Below are positions 57,543 to 64,000 of a DNA stretch of 64,000 nucleotides, piece after piece. Every line of letters begins with the position of its first letter. Positions within the stretch are counted from its first letter, which is position 1. The notes under the pieces are model-generated. The model was not told the origin of the DNA. It saw nothing but the letters and a program-made list of their open reading frames with translations, and made no database searches. A program made the position numbers and the translations under genes. This DNA comes from Gilvimarinus sp. DA14 (lineage in GTDB: Bacteria > Pseudomonadota > Gammaproteobacteria > Pseudomonadales > Cellvibrionaceae): contig NZ_CP100350.1 in the NCBI RefSeq assembly GCF_024204685.1, positions 434,001 through 498,000 on the forward strand, given 5' to 3'.

Positions 57543-59864
57543 ATGCTAGTAAAACACGTCGGTCGCAAAGCGACATTTGGCTTGAGCTGCCTGATTGCAG
57601 CATTAGGTGCGCAGGCACAAAGCGATAATCAGCCGCCCAGAGCGGAAGAGTTGGTGGTTACAGGGCAGAAAATCGAGCGCTCGGTACAAGATACCGCCGC
57701 CAGTGTGGCGGTTCTGACCGAGGAGTTTATGGATGACCAGCAGATCGACAGCTTTTACGGGTTGCTCGATCGGGTGCCCAATGTGCACGGTATTCTGGGC
57801 AGTGGTTTCAGCATTCGCGGTATTGATGCCTTTAACGTGTCCGGCGGCGGTAATAGTTATCTGGCCAGTGTTTACGTTGACGGAGCGCCACTGCCGTATC
57901 GTGCGATCCAAAAAGGCGGCTTTTTAACCTGGGATGTTTCTCAGGTAGAGGTGTTGCGTGGTCCCCAATCGACCCTGCAGGGGCGCAATGCGCTCGCCGG
58001 TGCGGTTATTGTGAACACCCAGGACCCGACCTATGAATGGGAGGGAAAATTGCGTTTGGGGGCGGGCGAATATGGTAAACAGCAACTGGCCTTTGCCGGT
58101 GCCGGCGCCTTAATTGACGATGTGTTGGCATTTCGTATCAGTGCCGAGCAGTATGACTTTGACGGTATTAACGACAATACTACCCGGGGTGATCATCCGG
58201 ACTTTAACAACAACAATACCTACCGGGGTAAGTTGTTGTTCGAGCCAATAGAAGATTTCTCAGCGTTGCTAAGCTTCTCGCGCACTGAGACCGAGTACGG
58301 GGTGCGCTGGACCGAGCCCAACCCAGATGGCAGCGATTTTGACCATCGTATCGTAACCTTTAACGACCCTACCTTCGAGAAGAACGATGCCGACATCACC
58401 ACCTTAAAACTGGATTACAGCTTTAGCGAACAGTTGCAGTTGATGTCGATTACCAGCTACTCGGACTCCAAGTACGGCTATGAGTGGGATGGCGACGCCA
58501 GCTCCGAGCCGCTGTCCATTCTGATTGATGATCGCATTGATGAAACCCTGAGTCAGGAGTTCCGTCTGGTGATGGAGTTTGATCGCTTAAGCGGTGTGGT
58601 GGGTGCCTATTATTCAGACCTGGACGTAGTGGATGAAGCCAGTGGTCAGCGTAGCTTAACGCTGCAGGAAACCGGCCTGCCCACGTTATTGGTCACCCCG
58701 CCAGAATACGGCGGTATTGGTCTGGATCAGGCCACCGCTGATATGGTGCTGTCGCTCTACGCGCCCATCGATCCGGTGCGCCTGGGCACCTACTCAAAGC
58801 TGGAACAGGGGGTGGAAACCCAAGCTGTATTCACCGACTTAACCTTCCGCGTAACCGAAAACTGGGACATCTTTGGTGGGCTGCGCTGGGATAAAGAAGA
58901 GCAGCGCAACGCCAGCGATACTCTGTACACCATCGACAACGAAGACTTACTGCCCAATCCGGCTGACTACGCTGCCAATGCGCAGCTGGCCATGTTGATT
59001 ACCGGTATTAACGCGCAGTTGTATCAAATGGTTGACGATGCTTCTGGAACAGAGCCACCCGCAGATGCCAGCTTCGATGAGTGGTTACCAAAGCTCGGGA
59101 CCACCTATCGTTTTAGCGACGATGTCAGCCTGAGTTTCACCTACCAGGAGGGTTACCGCTCTGGTGGCGTAGGCACCAATGTCGCGCAGGGTTCTATTTT
59201 TACCTACCAGCCGGAGTTTACCGACAACTATGAGCTGGCTTTGCGTACGGCCTGGTTAGACGGTGCCCTGACGGCCAACGCCAACCTGTTTTACATTGAT
59301 TGGCAAGATCAGCAAATAGCGGTGCAGTTGTCAGGCAACGCCTACGACACGGAAACTCAAAACGCCGGCAGCTCTACCGTAGAGGGTTTTGAGCTGGAGC
59401 TTAATTACATCGCGACCGACACGCTGCAGGTGTTTGGTGGCTTGGGTTATTCGCGAACCGAGTTTGACGAATTTACCATTGTGCAGCCTACAGCGACCTA
59501 TGACTTGTCTGGCCGGGCTTTTCCTCGCGCGCCCGAGTGGACCGCAAATATTGGTGCCAGTTATCACTCGCCAAGTGGTCTGTTTGCCAGCATAAATGCC
59601 AATTATGCCGACAGCTCTATCGTTGCAGTTAATCCTTACGCAAATGGTTTAAGCGAGGGTGACGAAGGTTTTGACCCAAAAAATGATCAGCGCACCTTGG
59701 TCAACGCAAAGCTTGGCTACGAGTGGGATCAGCTGGCGGTGTACGCCACTGTCACCAATCTGTTTGATGAAGAGTATGTGGAGTTGGCAAGTGTAAGCCA
59801 GCCGCCCTCGGTTACCCTGGGTGCGCCGCGTCAGTTTGGTGTGACTCTGGATTATCGTTTTTAA
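57543..59864 (+). CDS. TonB-dependent outer membrane receptor, probably iron-complex uptake
   Basis: The start is the ATG at 57543 (signal peptide ending ALGAQAQS), preceded by GGGGGAA; the longer open frame upstream begins in the -35 box. The 773-residue mature-type receptor has a TonB-box-like ELVVTGQ, a plug domain (VLRGPQSTLQGRNALAGAVIVNT), a 22-strand-type barrel and the C-terminal aromatic FGVTLDYRF. The Fur box and the convergent PepSY operon point to ferric-siderophore or haem uptake; the substrate is not predictable. Its texture is like the large iron-complex receptor group common in marine gammaproteobacteria. Confidence 0.9.
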   Translation: MLVKHVGRKATFGLSCLIAALGAQAQSDNQPPRAEELVVTGQKIERSVQDTAASVAVLTEEFMDDQQIDSFYGLLDRVPNVHGILGSGFSIRGIDAFNVSGGGNSYLASVYVDGAPLPYRAIQKGGFLTWDVSQVEVLRGPQSTLQGRNALAGAVIVNTQDPTYEWEGKLRLGAGEYGKQQLAFAGAGALIDDVLAFRISAEQYDFDGINDNTTRGDHPDFNNNNTYRGKLLFEPIEDFSALLSFSRTETEYGVRWTEPNPDGSDFDHRIVTFNDPTFEKNDADITTLKLDYSFSEQLQLMSITSYSDSKYGYEWDGDASSEPLSILIDDRIDETLSQEFRLVMEFDRLSGVVGAYYSDLDVVDEASGQRSLTLQETGLPTLLVTPPEYGGIGLDQATADMVLSLYAPIDPVRLGTYSKLEQGVETQAVFTDLTFRVTENWDIFGGLRWDKEEQRNASDTLYTIDNEDLLPNPADYAANAQLAMLITGINAQLYQMVDDASGTEPPADASFDEWLPKLGTTYRFSDDVSLSFTYQEGYRSGGVGTNVAQGSIFTYQPEFTDNYELALRTAWLDGALTANANLFYIDWQDQQIAVQLSGNAYDTETQNAGSSTVEGFELELNYIATDTLQVFGGLGYSRTEFDEFTIVQPTATYDLSGRAFPRAPEWTANIGASYHSPSGLFASINANYADSSIVAVNPYANGLSEGDEGFDPKNDQRTLVNAKLGYEWDQLAVYATVTNLFDEEYVELASVSQPPSVTLGAPRQFGVTLDYRF

Positions 59865-59883
59865 TTAAGTGGCGGTATTTAAC

Positions 59884-59911
59884 AAAAACGGCGCCTTAGG
59901 GCGCCGTTTTT
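59884..59911 (+). terminator. Bidirectional terminator after the TonB receptor
   Basis: Twelve-base-pair stem AAAAACGGCGCC / GGCGCCGTTTTT with a TTAG loop, between two convergent genes, so it can stop transcription from both sides. Confidence 0.93.
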
Positions 59912-59926
59912 GTGACTGGGGTTGGC

Positions 59927-60181
59927 TCAATGCTCAGAGTTCGTCAGACCTCTGACAATTACATAAGCGCAACCGAAGGCGGACACTGCACCGAGTGCAA
60001 TAAAAATCGCCCGCGCCCAACCAAAGCCTGGTACCAGGGCGCAAATGCTGATTGCCAAGGCAGCTAGGGCAATAAGATTCAAAGCCGGTCGGGGTACCCT
60101 GGCTGGTGCTCGCCCCCGGTGCCAAAGCAATACCACGGCCAAACTCGCTACCAGCGAGACAATAATTAACAGACCACTCAT
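59927..60181 (-). CDS. Small hydrophobic protein of the PepSY iron operon (DUF3325-like)
   Basis: The ATG at 60181 was chosen because it overlaps the PepSY stop (ATGA), and the 84 residues then start in a helix (MSGLLIIVSLVASLAVVLLW); the longer open frame runs through PepSY coding sequence. Three membrane helices are predicted. Size, position after a PepSY gene and Fur context match DUF3325-type proteins, which accompany siderophore receptor loci. No function is established. Confidence 0.7.
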   Translation of the reverse strand: MSGLLIIVSLVASLAVVLLWHRGRAPARVPRPALNLIALAALAISICALVPGFGWARAIFIALGAVSAFGCAYVIVRGLTNSEH

Positions 60182-61827
60182 TGGGCTTCCTCCCATTGAT
60201 AGCGCTCGCCGGCCACGTTTGAGGGGCGGTCGAAACGACCGCTTACGGGACGGCTGGCTGGGAGTTTGCGCGCCGTCCAAAGACACAGCAGCCCGACCGC
60301 CACTAGAGTGATGTCCACGCAGGCTGTGACGGTTTTACCATTCATTAAAGCTAGGGGCAGGGCGTCGCCGGTGACAATGCCGTTAAGTACCGGAATGCCC
60401 AGCGCCAGTAAACCGCAAAGGCCAAATAATTGTTTAATGCTCTTATAAGAGTTGCCGCGCACCAGTGCGTAAAGCAACACCGCAAGCCAACTGGTAAAAA
60501 AGATTACTCCCAGCCAGTAGTTCATATGGGTGGGGGCCACTGAGAGGAGCAATTGGCCATAAAACAGCGCCAGACTTGCTACCACTAACCCCATACACGC
60601 GCCTGCGGTAAAGCGGCTGATACGTTGATAGGCGGCAACCGATAAACTGCCTTCGGGGCCGTAGGCCCGCCTTTCTATCCAAATCATCATGCCGGTTACT
60701 GCTACCAGAGCGGTGCCCACTCCCAGCAGCCCCCAAATAACTTTCACCAACAGGCCGCCGAAGTCACCAAAGTGCAGTGGGTACATCGCGTCCAGCAGTG
60801 TGCCGGTAACGCTTTGATGGCGACCAAAGGTGCTGTACTGGGCTAATGGCTCACCGGTTACCGCGTTTAGCTCGTGGGTAACAAACGCTGATAACGTATT
60901 GCCGCCTGCAGTGCTGATTGCTATCACCGCGCCACTGTCGCCCCAGCCATAAACGGTTGAATCGCGAATGATAAGTTGCGGATGCTGGCGGGAAAATTCT
61001 GTCAGCACCTGGCCCACCTGCGGCTCGGCAGGCAACCCTGTGAGTGCGGGCTGGGTTTCCGGTAAAAAAGTTTCCACCAGCTTTTCTTGATCGCCGGCAA
61101 AGCTGACAAAAGCCGCCGCCGGCACCAACAATACCAGTACTAAACCCAAAAACGCGCCGGTAAAACCGATCACCCCGTGGAACAGCAATCCCCATACGCC
61201 CAGTACTTTATGGGTGTCGGTAAACAGCAGGCGCAAACTGCGAAAGGGGCGAAAACTGAATAAGTCTTTGAGAATTTTGCGGTGAATAAGCACCCCGGTT
61301 ACTACCGAGGCGAACAGGGTCAAGCCGAGTAAGCCAGTTAGCACCAAACCAATGGGATTGCCCAGGTGTAAGTCAGCATGGAAGGTGGTCATAAACCTGG
61401 CCATGTCACCGGGAAACTGGGCAAACCACTCGGCGCTGCTTCCCTCGAAAGTGTCTTCCAGGTCGAGGGTTTGCGGGTGATGACTGAATACCTGTACCCG
61501 ATGTTCATGGCCACCGCTGGGTGTTTCAATTTCTTTTTCAAAGCCAAAGTAAAGTTTGGTGGCGCTGCTGTCGCCGGGCAGGGTGATACGCACATGCTCC
61601 AGGTACGACGGATCTACCTGCTTTACGTGTTGGCGCAGTAAGTAATCGATACTGGTAAAGTCGTGCTCGATGTCGCCGCGTATTTCCGGGTGCGACCAGA
61701 TTTTTAACTCCGGGTGCCCAAACACGGACAATGCCCCGGTAAAAGCAACAATAAACAGCAAAATGCCGGTGACAACGCCCACCCAGCTGTGCACGATATA
61801 GAATTTTTTGGTGGTATCTCTTTGCAT
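60178..61827 (-). CDS. PepSY-associated transmembrane protein, putative ferric-siderophore reductase type
   Basis: A 549-residue inner membrane protein with a PepSY_TM layout. The first helix HSWVGVVTGILLFIVAFTG, a periplasmic domain, GLVLTGLLGLTLFASVVTGVLIH, then HKVLGVWGLLFHGVIGFTGAFLG and further helices near the C-terminus. Conserved histidines in these helices fit haem coordination, as proposed for proteins that reduce siderophore iron. It is the middle gene of a three-gene minus-strand operon (3 nt after the DUF3649-like gene, 4-nt overlap with the next). Confidence 0.85.
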   Translation of the reverse strand: MQRDTTKKFYIVHSWVGVVTGILLFIVAFTGALSVFGHPELKIWSHPEIRGDIEHDFTSIDYLLRQHVKQVDPSYLEHVRITLPGDSSATKLYFGFEKEIETPSGGHEHRVQVFSHHPQTLDLEDTFEGSSAEWFAQFPGDMARFMTTFHADLHLGNPIGLVLTGLLGLTLFASVVTGVLIHRKILKDLFSFRPFRSLRLLFTDTHKVLGVWGLLFHGVIGFTGAFLGLVLVLLVPAAAFVSFAGDQEKLVETFLPETQPALTGLPAEPQVGQVLTEFSRQHPQLIIRDSTVYGWGDSGAVIAISTAGGNTLSAFVTHELNAVTGEPLAQYSTFGRHQSVTGTLLDAMYPLHFGDFGGLLVKVIWGLLGVGTALVAVTGMMIWIERRAYGPEGSLSVAAYQRISRFTAGACMGLVVASLALFYGQLLLSVAPTHMNYWLGVIFFTSWLAVLLYALVRGNSYKSIKQLFGLCGLLALGIPVLNGIVTGDALPLALMNGKTVTACVDITLVAVGLLCLWTARKLPASRPVSGRFDRPSNVAGERYQWEEAQ

Positions 61828-61830
61828 GGT

Positions 61831-62112
61831 TTATCCGGCCAGGTGTTGATAGATAAGCCCGACGTGAACCAAGCTTAATAGAATAAAAAGCAGCCAGGCG
61901 TGCCAGAGCTTTTTCACCATGGCGGCATACAGAAACAGCAGTGTCCAGGTGACCGGGAAGAGCAGAATTGGTACACCGATCCGGTCAATCTCATTCATGG
62001 GCAAATAGATTCCCGCTCCGGCGGTAATCAGTGTGGCGGCAATCAGGGCGCCCAAGAGACAGGCCAGAAGGCGCAGCTTGGGGGAGCTAAAAAGTCGTGC
62101 TGATTTGGGCAT
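61831..62112 (-). CDS. Small membrane protein of the PepSY iron operon (DUF3649-like)
   Basis: A 93-residue protein with three membrane helices (about 12-34, 45-63, 68-90). The pattern LRLLACLLGALIAATLITAGAG ... AAMVKKLWHAWLLF recalls DUF3649 iron-uptake proteins found next to PepSY reductases and TonB receptors. First gene of the operon, behind a promoter with a Fur-box candidate. Confidence 0.7.
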   Translation of the reverse strand: MPKSARLFSSPKLRLLACLLGALIAATLITAGAGIYLPMNEIDRIGVPILLFPVTWTLLFLYAAMVKKLWHAWLLFILLSLVHVGLIYQHLAG

Positions 62113-62136
62113 GGGTTGACCTCTATTTGAGGTCGT

Positions 62137-62165
62137 ATCTTAACCTTGAATGCAGACGATAACAA
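62137..62165 (-). promoter_or_regulatory. Promoter of the PepSY operon
   Basis: On the minus strand TTGTTA (62165-62160), exactly 17 nt, TAAGAT (62142-62137); four of six bases match at each box. It ends 24 nt before the first gene. Confidence 0.55.
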
Positions 62166-62176
62166 TTTTCGTTAGC
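62158..62176 (-). promoter_or_regulatory. Candidate Fur box of the PepSY operon
   Basis: GATAACAATTTTCGTTAGC (plus-strand reading) matches the 19-bp Fur consensus at 13 positions and covers the -35 box of the operon promoter. Confidence 0.55.
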
Positions 62177-62189
62177 GTGCAGTGGGTAG

Positions 62190-62672
62190 TTAATGCAGGG
62201 GGTGTTGTTGGCGCTCATCCAGAGCGAGCATTGTTTGCACCCATTCATCGACAGCGGCCATCGGCGTAAAGGCGACGTCCAGCAGTGGTGTGAGAAGCTT
62301 TTGCGTGTGACGCAATGAGTAGTGAGGTTCGAGTTGGCGTTTAACCAGCTCGACTAATTCAGGGGTATGAATAGGGTAGTCGGACTTGCGACAGGCGTAA
62401 ATGAGTTCGAGCGACAGCTTTAGATAGCGGTCAATATCGCTGTGAGCGACTGTCTCTTGCTGCAGCAGAATTTCGGCGCTTTCAAACGCTGCGCCCAAGT
62501 AGGGAATGGCTTTACGGTACTGCGCCGTGTGCAGCGCCTGGCGGCCTTCACTGTGCAAGCGCTTTACCAGCGCTCGGCAGCGTGCCGGATTCTGCTGCGC
62601 CAGAGTTTTATGCCGAGCGCAGAGAAAAGGTTTTTTGTGGCTATGCGGCGTTGGCACTGGCGTATTCTGCAA
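62190..62672 (-). CDS. Hypothetical protein coupled to flavodoxin
   Basis: A 160-residue helical protein with a His/Lys-rich N-terminus and a tetratricopeptide-like stretch (ALHTAQYRKAIPYLGAAFESAEILL, residues about 46-70). I do not recognise the family. Its start lies 32 nt inside the flavodoxin gene, with no other ATG nearby, so it is very likely translated from the same mRNA and shares iron regulation. A role linked to flavodoxin or low-iron growth is inference from context. Confidence 0.65.
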   Translation of the reverse strand: MQNTPVPTPHSHKKPFLCARHKTLAQQNPARCRALVKRLHSEGRQALHTAQYRKAIPYLGAAFESAEILLQQETVAHSDIDRYLKLSLELIYACRKSDYPIHTPELVELVKRQLEPHYSLRHTQKLLTPLLDVAFTPMAAVDEWVQTMLALDERQQHPLH

Positions 62673-63189
62673 CTATTTGATTTACCCAGGTTTCTACACG
62701 CTCGTCGGTCAATTCAAATTGTTGATCTTCGTCGATGCCCAGGCCGACAAAGTGAGTGCGATCTTGGGTAAGAGCCAAAGACTCGTCAAAGTCATAACCC
62801 TTGGTGGGCCAGTGACCAATCACCTGGGCGCCAGCCTTGAGCACTCGCTCGTTGAGCCAACCCACGGCGTCCAAAAAGTAAAAACCGTACCCGCGCTGAT
62901 CGCCTAAGCCGTATAGAGCAACGGTTTTACCCGCCAGTTTGGTGGCCAGAATCTGCTCTTCAAACTCTTCCCAATCTTCCTGAATGCCGCCGAAATCCCA
63001 GGTGGGAATCCCCATAATAATGAAGTCGAAGCCTTCAATCTCCTCAGGTGAGGTGTCAGTTACGTTGATCATCTCAACGATAACGCCGTGAGCGGCCAGG
63101 GCAGTGGTTATTTTTTCACCGATCTCTTCGGTGTTGCCGGTATCAGTACCAAAAATCAAACCGACATTGGCTTCGGTAATATCAGCCAT
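62641..63189 (-). CDS. fldA: Long-chain flavodoxin
   Basis: A 182-residue FMN electron carrier. The phosphate-binding loop is IFGTDTGNTEEIGEKI (about 12-27), and the FMN-contact segments MGIPTWDFGGIQEDW and YGLGDQRGYGFYF identify it as a long-chain flavodoxin. It replaces ferredoxin under low iron in many bacteria, fitting the Fur-box promoter upstream. Nearest type: E. coli FldA/FldB; which paralogue cannot be told. Confidence 0.92.
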   Translation of the reverse strand: MADITEANVGLIFGTDTGNTEEIGEKITTALAAHGVIVEMINVTDTSPEEIEGFDFIIMGIPTWDFGGIQEDWEEFEEQILATKLAGKTVALYGLGDQRGYGFYFLDAVGWLNERVLKAGAQVIGHWPTKGYDFDESLALTQDRTHFVGLGIDEDQQFELTDERVETWVNQIVAEYASANAA

Positions 63190-63278
63190 ATTGAGCTCCG
63201 TTATTACTGTGGACCATTTACCGTGGACCAGTTGCTGTAAACCTTGCTGCCTAAGAGGGGCTAGCGGGTAAGGCGTGT

Positions 63279-63307
63279 AGAATAATAAAAATGAAAATAA
63301 TTATCAA
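63279..63307 (-). promoter_or_regulatory. Promoter of flavodoxin operon
   Basis: On the minus strand TTGATA (63307-63302), 17 nt, TATTCT (63284-63279); five and four of six consensus bases. It lies about 90 nt upstream of fldA. Confidence 0.6.
63292..63306 (-). promoter_or_regulatory. Fur box upstream of flavodoxin
   Basis: TGAAAATAATTATCA (plus-strand reading) matches the 7-1-7 Fur palindrome TGATAATnATTATCA at 13 of 14 specified positions and overlaps the -35 box and spacer of the fldA promoter. Confidence 0.8.
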
Positions 63308-63507
63308 TGAGATGTGGGGGCTGGTGGTTAGATAGATTTCGCTTTTAATAGTTATCTTAAGCTTCTGAATATAAATAGCTTTTACGTGATTTCTCGTTGC
63401 GTGGGGGGAGTTAAACTTTTGTAAATTATAATTGGGTTTCAAGTTTTATAATCTCCACAGCCCGGCATCCGCTGCGGAGATCGTTGGCAGTGTGCTTTTT
63501 GCCGGGC

Positions 63508-63999
63508 TTAATGGCCCAGCTTAAAGGTCCATACGCCGGTTACCGGCACAACCGATTCAATACTGTTCAGGCCGGCTATGGTTTGCAACTGCTGTATACC
63601 TTCGAGTAAGGCAAAGTCTTTGGCATTTACCAAAACCGGGGCGCGGGTGGCGACCAACAGAGTTTCATCGTCCAGCTTGGTAACGGTTAGGTGTGCGGGC
63701 AGGGCTTTGGTTTGGCCGTGCAGGTTTATCTCGAGCTCTACATCGAGGTTTTGTGGCTTATTGAGTGACAACTCTTGCAGATAGTCGGCGCCAAGCTCCG
63801 CGCTTAAGGTCGCCTGGGGGAATTGCTCGGTAGTGAACAGAATGTCGCGCAGGCGTTGGTCGCGCAACTCAATCAAGGTATTGACGCTGGCAAGGTCAAT
63901 GCTCACTTCAATTTTGCCTTCGTCAGTCACGCTGGCCGAAAAATTTTCGAATTGGTTGGTCTCGGCAATTACATCGTTTTTAACGGTGACAAAATGCAG
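63508..63999 (-). CDS. YceI-family protein, 5' end cut by window
   Basis: The frame stays open to the right edge (residues read LHFVTVKNDVIAETNQF, then ENFSASVTDEGKIEV), so the gene starts beyond the window and the GTG at 63930 is not its start. SIDLASVNTLIELRDQRLRDILF and QFPQATLSAEL are the YceI lipocalin-like signature; such proteins bind polyisoprenoids in a hydrophobic barrel and are usually exported. The N-terminal signal is not visible. Its relation to the adjacent iron cluster is unclear. Confidence 0.85.
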   Translation of the reverse strand: MHFVTVKNDVIAETNQFENFSASVTDEGKIEVSIDLASVNTLIELRDQRLRDILFTTEQFPQATLSAELGADYLQELSLNKPQNLDVELEINLHGQTKALPAHLTVTKLDDETLLVATRAPVLVNAKDFALLEGIQQLQTIAGLNSIESVVPVTGVWTFKLGH

Positions 64000-64000
64000 G

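Larger units (their letters stand above)
63190..63507. other. 318-bp intergenic region between flavodoxin and YceI genes
   Basis: This non-coding stretch holds the fldA promoter with its Fur box (63279-63307), an A/T-rich part from about 63280 to 63450, and an imperfect inverted repeat ATCTCCACAG (63451-63460) / CTGCGGAGAT (63472-63481) just past the YceI stop. No T-run follows that repeat, so it is not a clear terminator. No further gene seen. Confidence 0.7.

Overview
This window looks like chromosomal core genome of a gammaproteobacterium, most likely a marine-type Cellvibrionales or Pseudomonas relative. The evidence is a dense set of housekeeping genes, moderate GC content judged by eye, and blocks whose order matches, from memory, Pseudomonas aeruginosa: glnS-cysS, tRNA-Leu-tig-clpP-clpX-lon-hupB-ppiD, yejABEF-mltD-gloB-methyltransferase-rnhA-dnaQ-fimL-nudC, and cysH/thrH/pabB. 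There is no phage, CRISPR array or complete insertion sequence. The only mobile-element trace is a lone IS3-type OrfA. Both ends cut a gene: pabC loses its 5' end at the left edge and a YceI-family gene loses its 5' end at the right edge.

Layout. 0-5.7 kb: pabC-mltG, then glnS and cysS, a periplasmic rhodanese and a small membrane protein. 5.7-9.5 kb: a CorB-like CBS protein and a YpjD-like cytochrome-assembly protein on the minus strand, divergent from ffh. 9.5-17.0 kb: a META lipoprotein, then a tightly packed series maeA, XRE-cupin regulator, fadB, fadA and a ManA-like cupin protein. 17.2-26.1 kb: tRNA-Leu(UAG) and the protein quality-control block tig, clpP, clpX, lon, hupB, ppiD, with visible terminators, candidate sigma-32 promoters before clpX and lon, and a sigma-70 promoter before hupB. 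26.1-27.7 kb: a minus-strand CheC-like phosphatase and PAS-GGDEF diguanylate cyclase pair. 27.9-33.5 kb: the oligopeptide/microcin C-type ABC importer yejABEF. 33.5-38 kb: mltD, gloB, a methyltransferase, rnhA and dnaQ. 38-44.1 kb: fimL, nudC, a membrane protein, sohB, a YhdH-type reductase and msrA. 44.1-46 kb: cysH with a thioredoxin-fold partner, divergent from thrH. 46-53.8 kb: a large Cache-SBP-HD-GYP receptor, an EamA transporter, a cold-shock protein, apt, a small lipoprotein, an LpxO-like hydroxylase and pabB. 53.9-57 kb: a 1033-residue GH15 protein resembling eukaryotic phosphorylase kinase alpha/beta subunits. 57-64 kb: an iron-responsive cluster consisting of a TonB receptor, a DUF3649-like/PepSY/small-membrane-protein operon, a flavodoxin with a partner gene, and a YceI gene.

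How they work together. The quality-control block couples co-translational folding (trigger factor) to ClpXP and Lon proteolysis, with heat-shock-type promoters. fadBA and maeA would link fatty-acid degradation to malate/pyruvate supply under one embedded regulator. c-di-GMP appears to be both made (GGDEF protein, with feedback I-site) and degraded (HD-GYP receptor). pabB and pabC lie at opposite ends and together give p-aminobenzoate. In the last 7 kb three good Fur-box candidates overlap sigma-70-like promoters, which supports a coherent iron-starvation regulon. The most unusual items are the phosphorylase-kinase-like GH15 protein, the HD-GYP domain split by a roughly 160-residue insertion, the ManA-like cupin protein after fadBA, and two breaks in usually conserved neighbourhoods (mltG without tmk-holB, ffh without rpsP). 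All family calls come from reading the translations; no database search was run.
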